Assembly (NCBI RefSeq): GCF_039710355.1 | Contig: NZ_JBDKWZ010000001.1 | Location: 620,001 to 684,000 of the forward strand | Source of the DNA: Rapidithrix thailandica | Lineage (GTDB): Bacteria; Bacteroidota; Bacteroidia; Cytophagales; Flammeovirgaceae | DNA length: 64,000 bases | Reading direction: 5' to 3' | Part shown: one piece after another, positions 52,898-61,223 of the stretch | Layout: each line of letters begins with the position of its first letter | Numbering within the stretch: position 1 is the first letter of the stretch | The notes under the pieces: model-generated | The model's input: only the letters and a program-made list of their open reading frames with translations | Database searches by the model: none | What the model was told of the DNA's origin: nothing | Translations under genes and position numbers: made by a program

Positions 52898-52970
52898 ACA
52901 TACGGCGAAATTCCAAGAGTGTAAGGATAAGAAAACCCAAAATGTACAACCCTTGAGAAGGCTCATTGCT

Positions 52971-53039
52971 AAGGGCATGTTTAAAATTCTTTTTTTGAGC
53001 CAAAAGGTGAAATTTACTCATGCTCTAAGACCTAATTTC
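52971..53039. repeat. AGAGCATG palindromic repeat, site R3 (complete copy)
   Basis: GGGCATG (52973-52979) and CATGCTC (53019-53025) form inverted ends around about 40 bases containing GAGCCAAAAGGTGAAATTTA; TAAGACCTAATTT follows. It lies between oadA and oadB, ending 9 bases before the oadB start. Related partial copies at 539-580 and 27002-27046. Confidence 0.55.
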
Positions 53040-53047
53040 TGACCACC

Positions 53048-54247
53048 ATGCTTGAAAACCTTTATAAAATGACTGCGTTCGGTGAGCTGTTGAGCAACCC
53101 CGGAACGCTTATAATGTTGCTGATCGCATTTGTACTGCTTTATTTGGGGATTAAAAAAGAGTTTGAGCCCCTGTTACTGGTTCCGATTGGGTTTGGCTTA
53201 CTGATCGCGAATTTTCCGGGAGGGGATATGAATGTGATTCAATCTACCGAGGAAAACAAGATTATGCACAAGAGCCTGGTGGAAATTGCCAAGGAGTATG
53301 GGATTATGAACTTTGTTTATTACTCCTTGATCAAAACCGGATTTCTTCCCCCTATCATCTTTCTGGGAGTTGGTGCGTTGACGGATTTCGGACCTATGTT
53401 GCGGAATTTGCGTTTGGCCTTGTTCGGAGCAGCGGCCCAAATAGGGATTTTTACAGTACTGTTTGGGGCATTGTTGATGGGTTTTTCTTTACCGGAAGCC
53501 GCTTCTTTGGGGATCATCGGTGGAGCTGACGGACCTACGGCAATTTTTACAACTATTAAATTGGCTCCTCATTTATTAGGCCCTATTGCCATTGCTGCAT
53601 ATTCCTATATGGCGCTGGTACCCGTAATTATCCCATTGGTAGTGCGCTTTACCGTTTCCAAAGAGGAATTGCAAATCAACATGCGGCAACAGGACAAGCT
53701 TTACCCATCCAAAACACCCATTAAGAACATCCGGGTTGTCAAAATCATCTTTCCAATCATGTTAGTAACAGTGGTAAGCCTTTTAGTCCCTTCCTCTGTG
53801 CCATTGGTCGGTATGCTGTTGTTTGGCAATTTGGTTAAGGAAACCGGAGCCATTACTGCCCGCCTGCATAGTGCCGCTACAGGACCGGTTTTAAATACTG
53901 CGACCATCCTTTTGGGGCTTTCTGTGGGAGCCACGATGACCGCGGATACATTTTTAAATGCCAAGACCTTGATGATCGTAGTAGGTGGGTTTATAGCCTT
54001 TGCGATCTCTATTTTAGGGGGGATTATGGCGGTGAAGTTGTATAATGTATTTGCAAAGAAAAAAATCAACCCTTTGATTGGCGCTACGGGGCTAAGTGCA
54101 GTACCGATGGCTTCCAGAGTTGCCAATGAAATTGCCTTGAAACAAGATGCAAGCAACCATTTGCTACAGTATGCCATGGCCAGTAATATAGCCGGCGTAA
54201 TAGGTTCTGCCGTAGCTGCCGGAGTGTTGATTTCCTTTTTGGGATAA
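53048..54247 (+). CDS. oadB: Sodium ion-translocating decarboxylase beta subunit
   Basis: 399 residues, about nine to ten membrane helices. Conserved segments: FLGVGALTDFGPMLRNLRLALFGAAAQIGIF (in parts), SLGIIGGADGPTAIFTTIKL with the Asp involved in Na+ binding, the TATILLGLSVGATMTADTFL region and the C-terminal GLSAVPMASRVANEIALKQD with the second Na+ site. Couples decarboxylation of carboxybiotin to Na+ export. The gap to oadA (150 bases) is filled with a palindromic repeat, but no promoter or terminator was recognised there. Confidence 0.95.
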   Translation: MLENLYKMTAFGELLSNPGTLIMLLIAFVLLYLGIKKEFEPLLLVPIGFGLLIANFPGGDMNVIQSTEENKIMHKSLVEIAKEYGIMNFVYYSLIKTGFLPPIIFLGVGALTDFGPMLRNLRLALFGAAAQIGIFTVLFGALLMGFSLPEAASLGIIGGADGPTAIFTTIKLAPHLLGPIAIAAYSYMALVPVIIPLVVRFTVSKEELQINMRQQDKLYPSKTPIKNIRVVKIIFPIMLVTVVSLLVPSSVPLVGMLLFGNLVKETGAITARLHSAATGPVLNTATILLGLSVGATMTADTFLNAKTLMIVVGGFIAFAISILGGIMAVKLYNVFAKKKINPLIGATGLSAVPMASRVANEIALKQDASNHLLQYAMASNIAGVIGSAVAAGVLISFLG

Positions 54248-54249
54248 GA

Positions 54250-54302
54250 AAAAGCATTCGGGAAAGGCGGTGGTCCGTCTCATACCCCGAATGCTTTATT
54301 TG
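54250..54302. terminator. Bidirectional terminator, oadB / fhs
   Basis: AAAGCATTCGGG (54251-54262) pairs with CCCGAATGCTTT (54286-54297), with an inner 6-bp stem (54265-54270 with 54275-54280). Convergent genes. Confidence 0.88.
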
Positions 54303-54310
54303 GGCAAGGT

Positions 54311-55978
54311 TTAACTCAAGCCTTCAATTTGTCCGTTGGCAATTTTAATATGTTCGGCCTGTGGTGAAGCGGGAAGGCCTGGCATTCGCATAATGGTGCC
54401 TGCTTTGGCAATGATAAATCCGGCTCCGCTGTTGATGATCAGATCTTCAATATTGGTAAAAAATCCTTTGGCTACTCCGGTTTTTTTCGGGTTGTCGGAA
54501 AACGAATACTGGGTTTTGGCAATACACACCGGATAGCGGTCAAAAGCCAGGTGTTCTATCCGGGCAAGCATTTTCCGGGCGCGGTTGTCAAATTTTACGT
54601 CCTCGGCCCCATACACTTTCTGTGCAATTTTTCGAATTTTATTCGAAATATGCTCCTCTTCTCCATAGGTGTAATGTAAGGCTTGGGAGGGGGAGTGCTC
54701 AATTAGGTCTACCACCGCTTCGGCCAAGTCGATTGCGCCTTTTCCTCCTTCTTGGTGGGCACGGTTTACGGCAAACTTTACGCCCATAGCTTTGCACCAT
54801 TCTTGGATATAATGGACTTCGTTTTCAACATCATGACTGAACAGGTTCAGTGCTACGATACACGATTGTCCGAATTGATGAAGGTTTTGCAAATGCTTCT
54901 TCAGATTATTCAATCCGTTTTGCAAGCCTTCCATGTCTGGTTGGCTGATTTTAGCTTCCGGGGTACCTCCATGTAGTTTCAGTGCCTGGGTAGTGACCAC
55001 CACTACCGAAGCTTTGGGTTGTAAATTGCCTACCCGGCATTTGATATTGAAAAATTTTTCAGCACCTAAATCCGCGCCAAAGCCCGCCTCGGTCACTACA
55101 TAGTCACCGAACGTCATGGCAAGCTTGGTTGCGATAATGGAATTACAACCATGGGCAATGTTGGCAAAAGGCCCTCCATGAATAAATGCAGGAGTATGTT
55201 CAGTGGTTTGCACCAGGTTAGGGTGAATGGCATCTTTTAACAATACGGTAATGGCCCCGCCTATACCAAGGTCTTTCACGGTAAAGGCTTGGTTATTTTG
55301 TGTGTAACCCAACAGGATGTTGTCAATACGGTTCTCAAGATCTTCCAGGCTGGTTGCCAGACAAAGGATGGCCATAATTTCCGAGGCGGCCGTAATATCA
55401 AATCCCGATTCGGCCAAAACCCCATTGGATGGACTCCCCATTCCGGTAATGATTTCCCGGAGCGCGCGATCGTTTACATCCAGTACCCTTTTCCACTTAA
55501 TTGCCCGCAGACGCTTATCGTTATTTCTGTTCTGATATTGATAATTATCTAACAATGCAGAAATCATATTATGAGCAGAGGTGATGGCGTGGAAGTCACC
55601 GGTAAAATGCAGGTTGATGTCTTCCATAGGCAATACCTGGGCATGTCCTCCTCCGGCCGCTCCTCCTTTCATTCCGAAGCATGGCCCCAAAGAGGGTTCC
55701 CGTAAGGCAACAATGGCCTTTTTGCCAATTTTATTCAGGCCCAGAGCCAGACTGATGGAGGTGGTAGTTTTCCCGACTCCTGCTTTATTAGGAGTGATGG
55801 CTGTGACTAATATCAGTTTGCTTTGTTTTACTTTTTCTTCGTCTATGAGCTGATAAGGTACTTTCGCTTTGTGCTTGCCAAAGGGGATGATTTTGCTTCT
55901 GGGAATCCCAATCGCTTCTCCGATATCCTTGATGGGTTTTAAAGATATATCACGGGCGATTTCAATGTCACTTTTCAT
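54311..55978 (-). CDS. fhs: Formate-tetrahydrofolate ligase
   Basis: 555 residues, standard length. Makes 10-formyl-tetrahydrofolate from formate, ATP and tetrahydrofolate. Diagnostic motifs: ITPNKAGVGKTTTSISLALG (P-loop), REPSLGPCFGMKGGAAGGGHAQV (in parts), INLHFTGDFHAI, TPAFIHGGPFANIAHGCNS and VTEAGFGADLGAEKF. Single gene, convergent with oadB. With gcvT and folA it contributes to the one-carbon folate pool encoded in this window. Confidence 0.98.
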   Translation of the reverse strand: MKSDIEIARDISLKPIKDIGEAIGIPRSKIIPFGKHKAKVPYQLIDEEKVKQSKLILVTAITPNKAGVGKTTTSISLALGLNKIGKKAIVALREPSLGPCFGMKGGAAGGGHAQVLPMEDINLHFTGDFHAITSAHNMISALLDNYQYQNRNNDKRLRAIKWKRVLDVNDRALREIITGMGSPSNGVLAESGFDITAASEIMAILCLATSLEDLENRIDNILLGYTQNNQAFTVKDLGIGGAITVLLKDAIHPNLVQTTEHTPAFIHGGPFANIAHGCNSIIATKLAMTFGDYVVTEAGFGADLGAEKFFNIKCRVGNLQPKASVVVVTTQALKLHGGTPEAKISQPDMEGLQNGLNNLKKHLQNLHQFGQSCIVALNLFSHDVENEVHYIQEWCKAMGVKFAVNRAHQEGGKGAIDLAEAVVDLIEHSPSQALHYTYGEEEHISNKIRKIAQKVYGAEDVKFDNRARKMLARIEHLAFDRYPVCIAKTQYSFSDNPKKTGVAKGFFTNIEDLIINSGAGFIIAKAGTIMRMPGLPASPQAEHIKIANGQIEGLS

Positions 55979-56033
55979 AGTTTAATAAGTAAGGAAGTTA
56001 GTGTTTTATTCAAGTTAAACAATTGACTAAGAG

Positions 56034-58109
56034 TTAATTTGCCATGAGTACTACAATGGTTCTTCCTTGCACATCAAAGTGATTTTGCGTGAAGGATTCT
56101 GCCTCTTCCCAATCTACAAAATCCTCCGGACTCGGTAAGGAGGTGTTGATAATTCTCCTCCAGTTCATCGAAATATTATTGGGCTTATTCGGCAATTGAA
56201 AAGTCAAAGGTTTCCAATAGGCATTAATCATGACGTACAGACACTTGCCAAACTCTTCGTGATCAAGCATAAAGGCAATGCTATGGGAGTTGTGCCCCCA
56301 ATCGGGGCGGTTTGCCTTGATCCCGTGCCAAGTGATACGGGGACGGTGAGTGGCCCCTTGTTCGGACCAAAACAACTCCTCCTGAAACACTTCATGTTCC
56401 AGGTTAAAACGGATCAGTTTTTTGACAAACCGTAATAAACCCTCGTTTTTGGGAACAGCTTGCCAGTCAAACCAATTGATCTCATTATCATGACAATACG
56501 CATTGTTGTTGCCATATTGTGTACGCCTCACTTCATCTCCCATAAGCATCATGGGGGTGCCCTGAGAGAAAAAAAGTAAAGTGAAAAAGTTTTTAAGTTG
56601 CCGACTGCGTAGTTGTTCTATTTGCGGGTTTTCGGTAGGACCCTCTACCCCCGTATTCCAACTGTGATTATCGTTGGTGCCGTCCCGGTTGTCTTCATTG
56701 TTTTTCAGGTTATGTTTATCGTTATAAGAAACCAGGTCGTTGAGGGTAAATCCGTCATGGCAGGTAATGAAATTGATACTGCGGTTAGGATCGCGCTGAT
56801 GAATGGAAAAAATGTCATGGCTTCCTTCAATCCGGTTTTTCAAATGCAATACATACCCCGGGTCCCCTTTGACAAAACAACGGATATCGTCCCGGTAATG
56901 TCCGTTCCACTCCGACCATTTGTCCCCGATAAAGGAGCCTACTTGGTACAATCCCCCGGCATCCCAAGCCTCTGCAATGATTTTAGTTCCGGCCAAAACC
57001 GGGTCCGATTCGATTTCCCAGAGGATGGGAGGGTTTTCCAAGGGGTGGCCGTTTTCATCGCGGGCCAATACGGAGGCCAAATCAAAACGAAAGCCGTCTA
57101 TGTGCATCTCGGAAACCCAGTAACGCAAAGCATCCATAATCAATCTTCGTACAATGGAGTGATTGGCATTCAGTGTGTTACCGCATCCGCTATAATCTTT
57201 ATAAGAACTTTTGGGTGTGTCCAGGGTATAATAAGCCAGGTTTTCCAGGCCTCTGTAGGAAAGGGTAGGCCCTTCCGTATCGCCTTCGGCCGTATGGTTA
57301 AAGACCACGTCCAGAATGACCTCAATACCGGCTTTGTGCAAGGCTTTCACCATCGTCCGGAATTCATTAACCGGAGCTAAGGGGTCGTTGCTGGAGCAGT
57401 ACCCGTTGTGAGGAGCCAAGAAGGCTACAGGGCTATATCCCCAGTAATTAATCAAGTCAGGCGGGGCATCTTGTGCGTCAAATTGCTGTACGGGAAGTAA
57501 TTCTACGGCAGTAATGCCCAGTTTTTTAAGGTAAGGGATTTTTTCGATAAGCCCCAGGTAGGTTCCCCGTAGTTGCTCGGAGAGACCGGAATTCGGGTGT
57601 TTGGTAAATCCCCCTACATGTAATTCATAAATTACAGACCGGCCATAGGGGTGATGCAATGGTTCATCTCCTTGCCAATCAAAGGTTTGAGTGTCTACCA
57701 CCACACTTTTCATGGCCCATGCACAATTGTCTTCCTGATGTTTTGCCGCTTTACGCGAATACGATTTTGGGGTAACCACGGCTTTACTGTAAGGATCCAA
57801 AAGTACCTTTTTGGCGTTAAAGCGCTGCCCTTCTTCGGGATTCCAGGGGCCACTGGCCCGGTATGCATAGATTTGTCCGGAGTTGATCAAAGGAACAAAT
57901 ACATGCCAATAGTAGAAGGTTTTATTTTTGGTAGGGTGAAGAGGAATGATGCGGGAAGGAGTCGTACTTTCTGCCGAATCAAACAGCAGTAACTCCATTT
58001 CGAAACAGTTTTTGGAAAAAATGCAAAAATTAACCCCGTAAGGTGTGACGGTAGCTCCAAGAGGGTAACTACGTCCCGAAAATACATTGGTATCCATATC
58101 CGGTATCAT
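56034..58109 (-). CDS. glgX: Glycogen debranching enzyme (GlgX/TreX type)
   Basis: 691 residues. GH13 isoamylase-type enzyme that cleaves alpha-1,6 branches. N-terminal CBM48-like domain (about 8-110: GRSYPLGATVTPYGVNFCIFSKN in parts), then the catalytic barrel: region I DVVFNHTAEGD, region II DGFRFDLAS with nucleophile Asp343, region III IIAEAWDAGG with acid Glu380, region IV CHDGFTLND with Asp452. A C-terminal beta domain follows (about 600-691). Start at ATG 58109 (MIPDMDTNVFSG); the internal ATG five codons later is an equal alternative. No other glycogen gene lies nearby. Same strand as fhs, 55 bases upstream, so possible co-transcription. Confidence 0.95.
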   Translation of the reverse strand: MIPDMDTNVFSGRSYPLGATVTPYGVNFCIFSKNCFEMELLLFDSAESTTPSRIIPLHPTKNKTFYYWHVFVPLINSGQIYAYRASGPWNPEEGQRFNAKKVLLDPYSKAVVTPKSYSRKAAKHQEDNCAWAMKSVVVDTQTFDWQGDEPLHHPYGRSVIYELHVGGFTKHPNSGLSEQLRGTYLGLIEKIPYLKKLGITAVELLPVQQFDAQDAPPDLINYWGYSPVAFLAPHNGYCSSNDPLAPVNEFRTMVKALHKAGIEVILDVVFNHTAEGDTEGPTLSYRGLENLAYYTLDTPKSSYKDYSGCGNTLNANHSIVRRLIMDALRYWVSEMHIDGFRFDLASVLARDENGHPLENPPILWEIESDPVLAGTKIIAEAWDAGGLYQVGSFIGDKWSEWNGHYRDDIRCFVKGDPGYVLHLKNRIEGSHDIFSIHQRDPNRSINFITCHDGFTLNDLVSYNDKHNLKNNEDNRDGTNDNHSWNTGVEGPTENPQIEQLRSRQLKNFFTLLFFSQGTPMMLMGDEVRRTQYGNNNAYCHDNEINWFDWQAVPKNEGLLRFVKKLIRFNLEHEVFQEELFWSEQGATHRPRITWHGIKANRPDWGHNSHSIAFMLDHEEFGKCLYVMINAYWKPLTFQLPNKPNNISMNWRRIINTSLPSPEDFVDWEEAESFTQNHFDVQGRTIVVLMAN

Positions 58110-58581
58110 TTCAAATTATGGCCTAAAGGTTCGGTTTTTAGAAATATTCCTTCCAGGTCCCAGCCTAATACGGAGGCTGAGGATGGTGTTGGGATCAATA
58201 AATCATTGTGAGCCAACGATTAGCCGCTTACGTTGAATAGTTAAAGATAAGGAATGAAGGCATGGAAGTCGTAAAAAACTTCTCTTTCTCTGAAAGGGAA
58301 GGACAATATGAAGCAATTTTTGGCTTTTTTTTAATGAAATTTTCCGGCTTTTACGAATTATTTACCTTGATTATGTGATAATTGGGGGGGAATCGTTAAA
58401 TTTACCCCCACAGCTCCAAATAATTTTGGAAGTAATACAAACTTAACTTATTATTGCATCCTCAAATCATTTAGTCATTTTTTCTAGACCTCTCATAAGG
58501 TGCATCAACATATTAAGTTAAATCAAGTCACTTAATTTCTTAGAATCAATTCTCGGTTTTTCAAAACCCTAAACACATATT
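58110..58581. promoter_or_regulatory. rho leader and upstream region
   Basis: 472 bases without a gene. A G5-6/C5 hairpin (58383-58388 with 58405-58410, TGGGGG/CCCCCA, 16-base loop) is followed closely by TAATTTTG (58421-58428), an exact -7 box with no -33 partner. The implied leader of about 147 bases is pyrimidine-rich, which would suit Rho autoregulation as known in other bacteria; here this is inference. Confidence 0.45.
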
Positions 58582-60192
58582 ATGTATACGATTGAAGATT
58601 TGGAAGTCAGGTTACTTTCTGAACTGAAAGTGATCGCAGAGGATTTAGGCTTGAAGAATATTAGTAAGCTTCCCAAAAAGGATCTCATCTATAAGATTTT
58701 AGACCAACAAGCTATCATCCCCGAAACTGAACTCCCCCAAAAGAAAGAGCCCAAACAAGAAGCCCCCAAAGGTGTGAAAGAGGCTCCCAAACCAGAACTA
58801 AAAAAGCGAACAAGAGTAAAGAGAGAGAATGTGAAGAACTTGGAAGAAGAGGGGAATGGCAAGACCAAAAGGGCTCGTACCTCTAATAAACGCAACAAGG
58901 CAGAGAACCCCGTAGCCGAAAAGCAAGTAGTTGAAGCAGAAGTAAACAACGAGCAAAAGATGGAGGTAGAAAGCCAAGAACCTGTGAAACAACAGCAGCA
59001 GCAACAGCAACCGCAACCACAGGTAAATGCGCAGGGTGGAAATACCGAATCGGCAAAAAAGCCTACTATTCGCGATTTTGACGGAGTGATTGAAAACGAA
59101 GGGGTGTTGGAGATTATGCAAGATGGGTATGGGTTTTTACGCTCTTCAGACTATAATTACCTGGCCAGTCCGGATGATATTTATGTTTCTCCTTCTCAAA
59201 TTAAACTGTTCGGCCTGAAAACCGGAGATACCGTAAGAGGCCAGATCCGTCCTCCCAAAGACGGAGAGAAATATTTCGCCTTATTGCGTGTAGAATCAGT
59301 TAATGGTAAAACCACCGAGCAAATCCGCGACCGGGTTCCTTTTGAATACCTCACTCCTCTTTTCCCTAACGAAAAACTCAACCTTTCTACCCGACCGGAT
59401 ACTTTTTCTACCCGGGTTTTAGATTTGTTTGCGCCTATCGGTAAAGGACAAAGGGGAATGATTGTAGCACAACCTAAAACAGGTAAAACCGTGCTACTGA
59501 AAGAAATTGCCAATGCGATTGCCCGCAATCACCCGGAGTGTTTCCTGATTGTATTGCTAGTAGATGAACGTCCGGAAGAAGTAACGGATATGGCACGAAG
59601 TGTGAAAGCGGAAGTGATCTCTTCTACCTTTGACGAGCAAGCCGAACGCCATGTAAAAGTAGCTTCAATCGTATTGGAAAAAGCTAAGCGTATGGTAGAA
59701 TGCGGGCATGATGTAGTCATCCTGTTAGATTCCATTACCCGTTTGGCCAGAGCCTACAATACCGTAGCACCTCCTTCCGGAAAAATCCTTTCCGGTGGTG
59801 TGGATGCCAATGCATTACACAAGCCTAAGCGCTTCTTCGGTGCGGCTAGAAATGTGGAAAACGGTGGCTCGCTGACCATCATTGCCACGGCCTTGATCGA
59901 AACCGGTTCCAAAATGGATGAAGTGATTTTTGAAGAGTTTAAGGGAACTGGTAACATGGAATTACAACTTGACCGTAAATTGGCCAACAAGCGTGTTTAC
60001 CCAGCAATTGATGTGCCTGCTTCCGGTACTCGTAGAGAAGACTTGCTGTTGGATAAAGATACCTTGTCAAGAGTATGGATCTTGAGAAAATTCATGTCCG
60101 ATATGAATTCTAACGAGGCGATGGAGTACTTGCTTAACAATATGAGAGGTACCCGTAACAATGAAGAATTCTTGATCTCAATGAATGGGTAA
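58582..60192 (+). CDS. rho: Transcription termination factor Rho
   Basis: 536 residues, longer than the 420 of E. coli because of a Lys/Glu/Gln-rich insertion. N-terminal helical Rho_N domain (about 1-40, YTIEDLEVRLLSELKVIAEDLGL in parts), charged low-complexity linker (about 50-150 with a QQQQQQQPQPQ tract), RNA-binding cold-shock-like domain (about 160-235, GVLEIMQDGYGFLRSSDYNYL), then the hexameric ATPase: Walker A PKTGKTVLLKEIA (about 299-311), Walker B VVILLDSITRLARAYN, Q and R loops near SGGVDANALHKPKRFFGAARN. Linkers of this kind are frequent in Bacteroidota Rho. Monocistronic; a MITE copy is inserted between its stop and terminator. Confidence 0.97.
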   Translation: MYTIEDLEVRLLSELKVIAEDLGLKNISKLPKKDLIYKILDQQAIIPETELPQKKEPKQEAPKGVKEAPKPELKKRTRVKRENVKNLEEEGNGKTKRARTSNKRNKAENPVAEKQVVEAEVNNEQKMEVESQEPVKQQQQQQQPQPQVNAQGGNTESAKKPTIRDFDGVIENEGVLEIMQDGYGFLRSSDYNYLASPDDIYVSPSQIKLFGLKTGDTVRGQIRPPKDGEKYFALLRVESVNGKTTEQIRDRVPFEYLTPLFPNEKLNLSTRPDTFSTRVLDLFAPIGKGQRGMIVAQPKTGKTVLLKEIANAIARNHPECFLIVLLVDERPEEVTDMARSVKAEVISSTFDEQAERHVKVASIVLEKAKRMVECGHDVVILLDSITRLARAYNTVAPPSGKILSGGVDANALHKPKRFFGAARNVENGGSLTIIATALIETGSKMDEVIFEEFKGTGNMELQLDRKLANKRVYPAIDVPASGTRREDLLLDKDTLSRVWILRKFMSDMNSNEAMEYLLNNMRGTRNNEEFLISMNG

Positions 60193-60241
60193 CGCCCATA
60201 GGATCCGGAAGTTTTCACAGAGAATTTGTTTCTATGAAGAT

Positions 60242-60402
60242 GAAGTGGTTTACACTTATAGTTTTTGACCGAAAGTGGAATCAAAACCGGCCCATCAAGG
60301 TACTTTTTGAAGAGAATAGCCAAAGCTATTGTTGAAAAAAGTAACACGGAGGAGGCGTGTTTGAAACATTTTTTAGGAAAAAGAAAAAGTTTAATTCACT
60401 TC
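60242..60402 (-). repeat. 161-bp GAAGTG MITE, copy D
   Basis: Starts GAAGTGGTTTACACTT and ends TTAATTCACTTC; flanked by a perfect GAT duplication (60239-60241, 60403-60405). It lies 49 bases after the rho stop and upstream of the rho terminator. The central AATAGC-CAAA-GCTATT hairpin (60316-60331) is identical in all full copies. Confidence 0.9.
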
Positions 60403-60406
60403 GATA

Positions 60407-60440
60407 TAAAAAGAGGCTGCCTTTTCGGGTAGCCTCTTTT
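60407..60440 (+). terminator. Terminator of rho
   Basis: A 13-bp stem with one G-T pair (60409-60421 with 60428-60440, AAAAGAGGCTGCC) and T run. It is pushed 216 bases from the stop by the MITE. Confidence 0.85.
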
Positions 60441-60590
60441 GTTTTTTAGGCCTATTTTGCTTGGGCGGACAGTCTTTTCTCTAATGAGATAGGCTACGGG
60501 CTTAAGAAATTATCAAGGAACTGACCCAAAGTAAGGTAGCTTGTGTTTCAATAGTGAAAAACAATTGATTACCCGGGCAAGTTTTATACT

Positions 60591-61223
60591 ATGGTTTTCC
60601 TTCCTTTATTTCCATTGAATATTGTTGTATTTCCACAAGAATCATTACACCTGCACATCTTCGAATCACGCTATAAACAATTGATTCAGGATTGTATAGA
60701 AGGCGAGCACTCCTTTGGTATCCCGGTATACTTTGACAATAAGTTGCGGGAGTACGGGACGGAAATTCATGTGGATAAAATTGTAAATACGTATGAAGAC
60801 GGGCGGATGGACATCGTAGTCAGAGGTGAACGGGTATTCCGGGTGATTAATTGGATCAACCCTATCAAAAATAAATTGTACGCAGGAGGTGAAGTGGAGT
60901 TTATCACCTTGGAAGAGGATGCTTCCTGGCCCGAACGGGAGGAGTTGTTGGCCGTAGCAGAAGAATTATTCGAATTGTTGCAATTGCCGGAGCAGGAATT
61001 GACAAATGAAAGTGGCTTTTTGAGCTTCCGTATAGCTCATTTTGTAGGTTTCTCTTTACAAGAAGAATTTCAATTACTTACTTATAAAAGTGAACATCAA
61101 CGGATCCAGGTATTGCTAAAACACTTATCACAAACTTTACCGCTGATCAAAGAATGGGAACGGGTGAGAGCAATTGCACAAATGAATGGCCACTTCAGGC
61201 ATTTTGACCCACTGAACTTTTAG
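60591..61223 (+). CDS. LON substrate-binding domain protein
   Basis: 210 residues, consisting of the N-terminal substrate-binding domain of Lon (PUA-like beta fold plus helices) with no AAA+ ATPase or protease part. Typical segments: FLPLFPLNIVVFPQESLHLHIFESRYKQLI (in parts), FGIPVYFD, VDKIVNTYEDGRMDIVVRGERVFRVI. Such stand-alone proteins are common; they resemble the N-terminal half of Lon and of cereblon, and are thought to bind proteins or ligands. It is a single gene; the 398-base upstream gap holds the MITE and the rho terminator. Confidence 0.93.
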   Translation: MVFLPLFPLNIVVFPQESLHLHIFESRYKQLIQDCIEGEHSFGIPVYFDNKLREYGTEIHVDKIVNTYEDGRMDIVVRGERVFRVINWINPIKNKLYAGGEVEFITLEEDASWPEREELLAVAEELFELLQLPEQELTNESGFLSFRIAHFVGFSLQEEFQLLTYKSEHQRIQVLLKHLSQTLPLIKEWERVRAIAQMNGHFRHFDPLNF

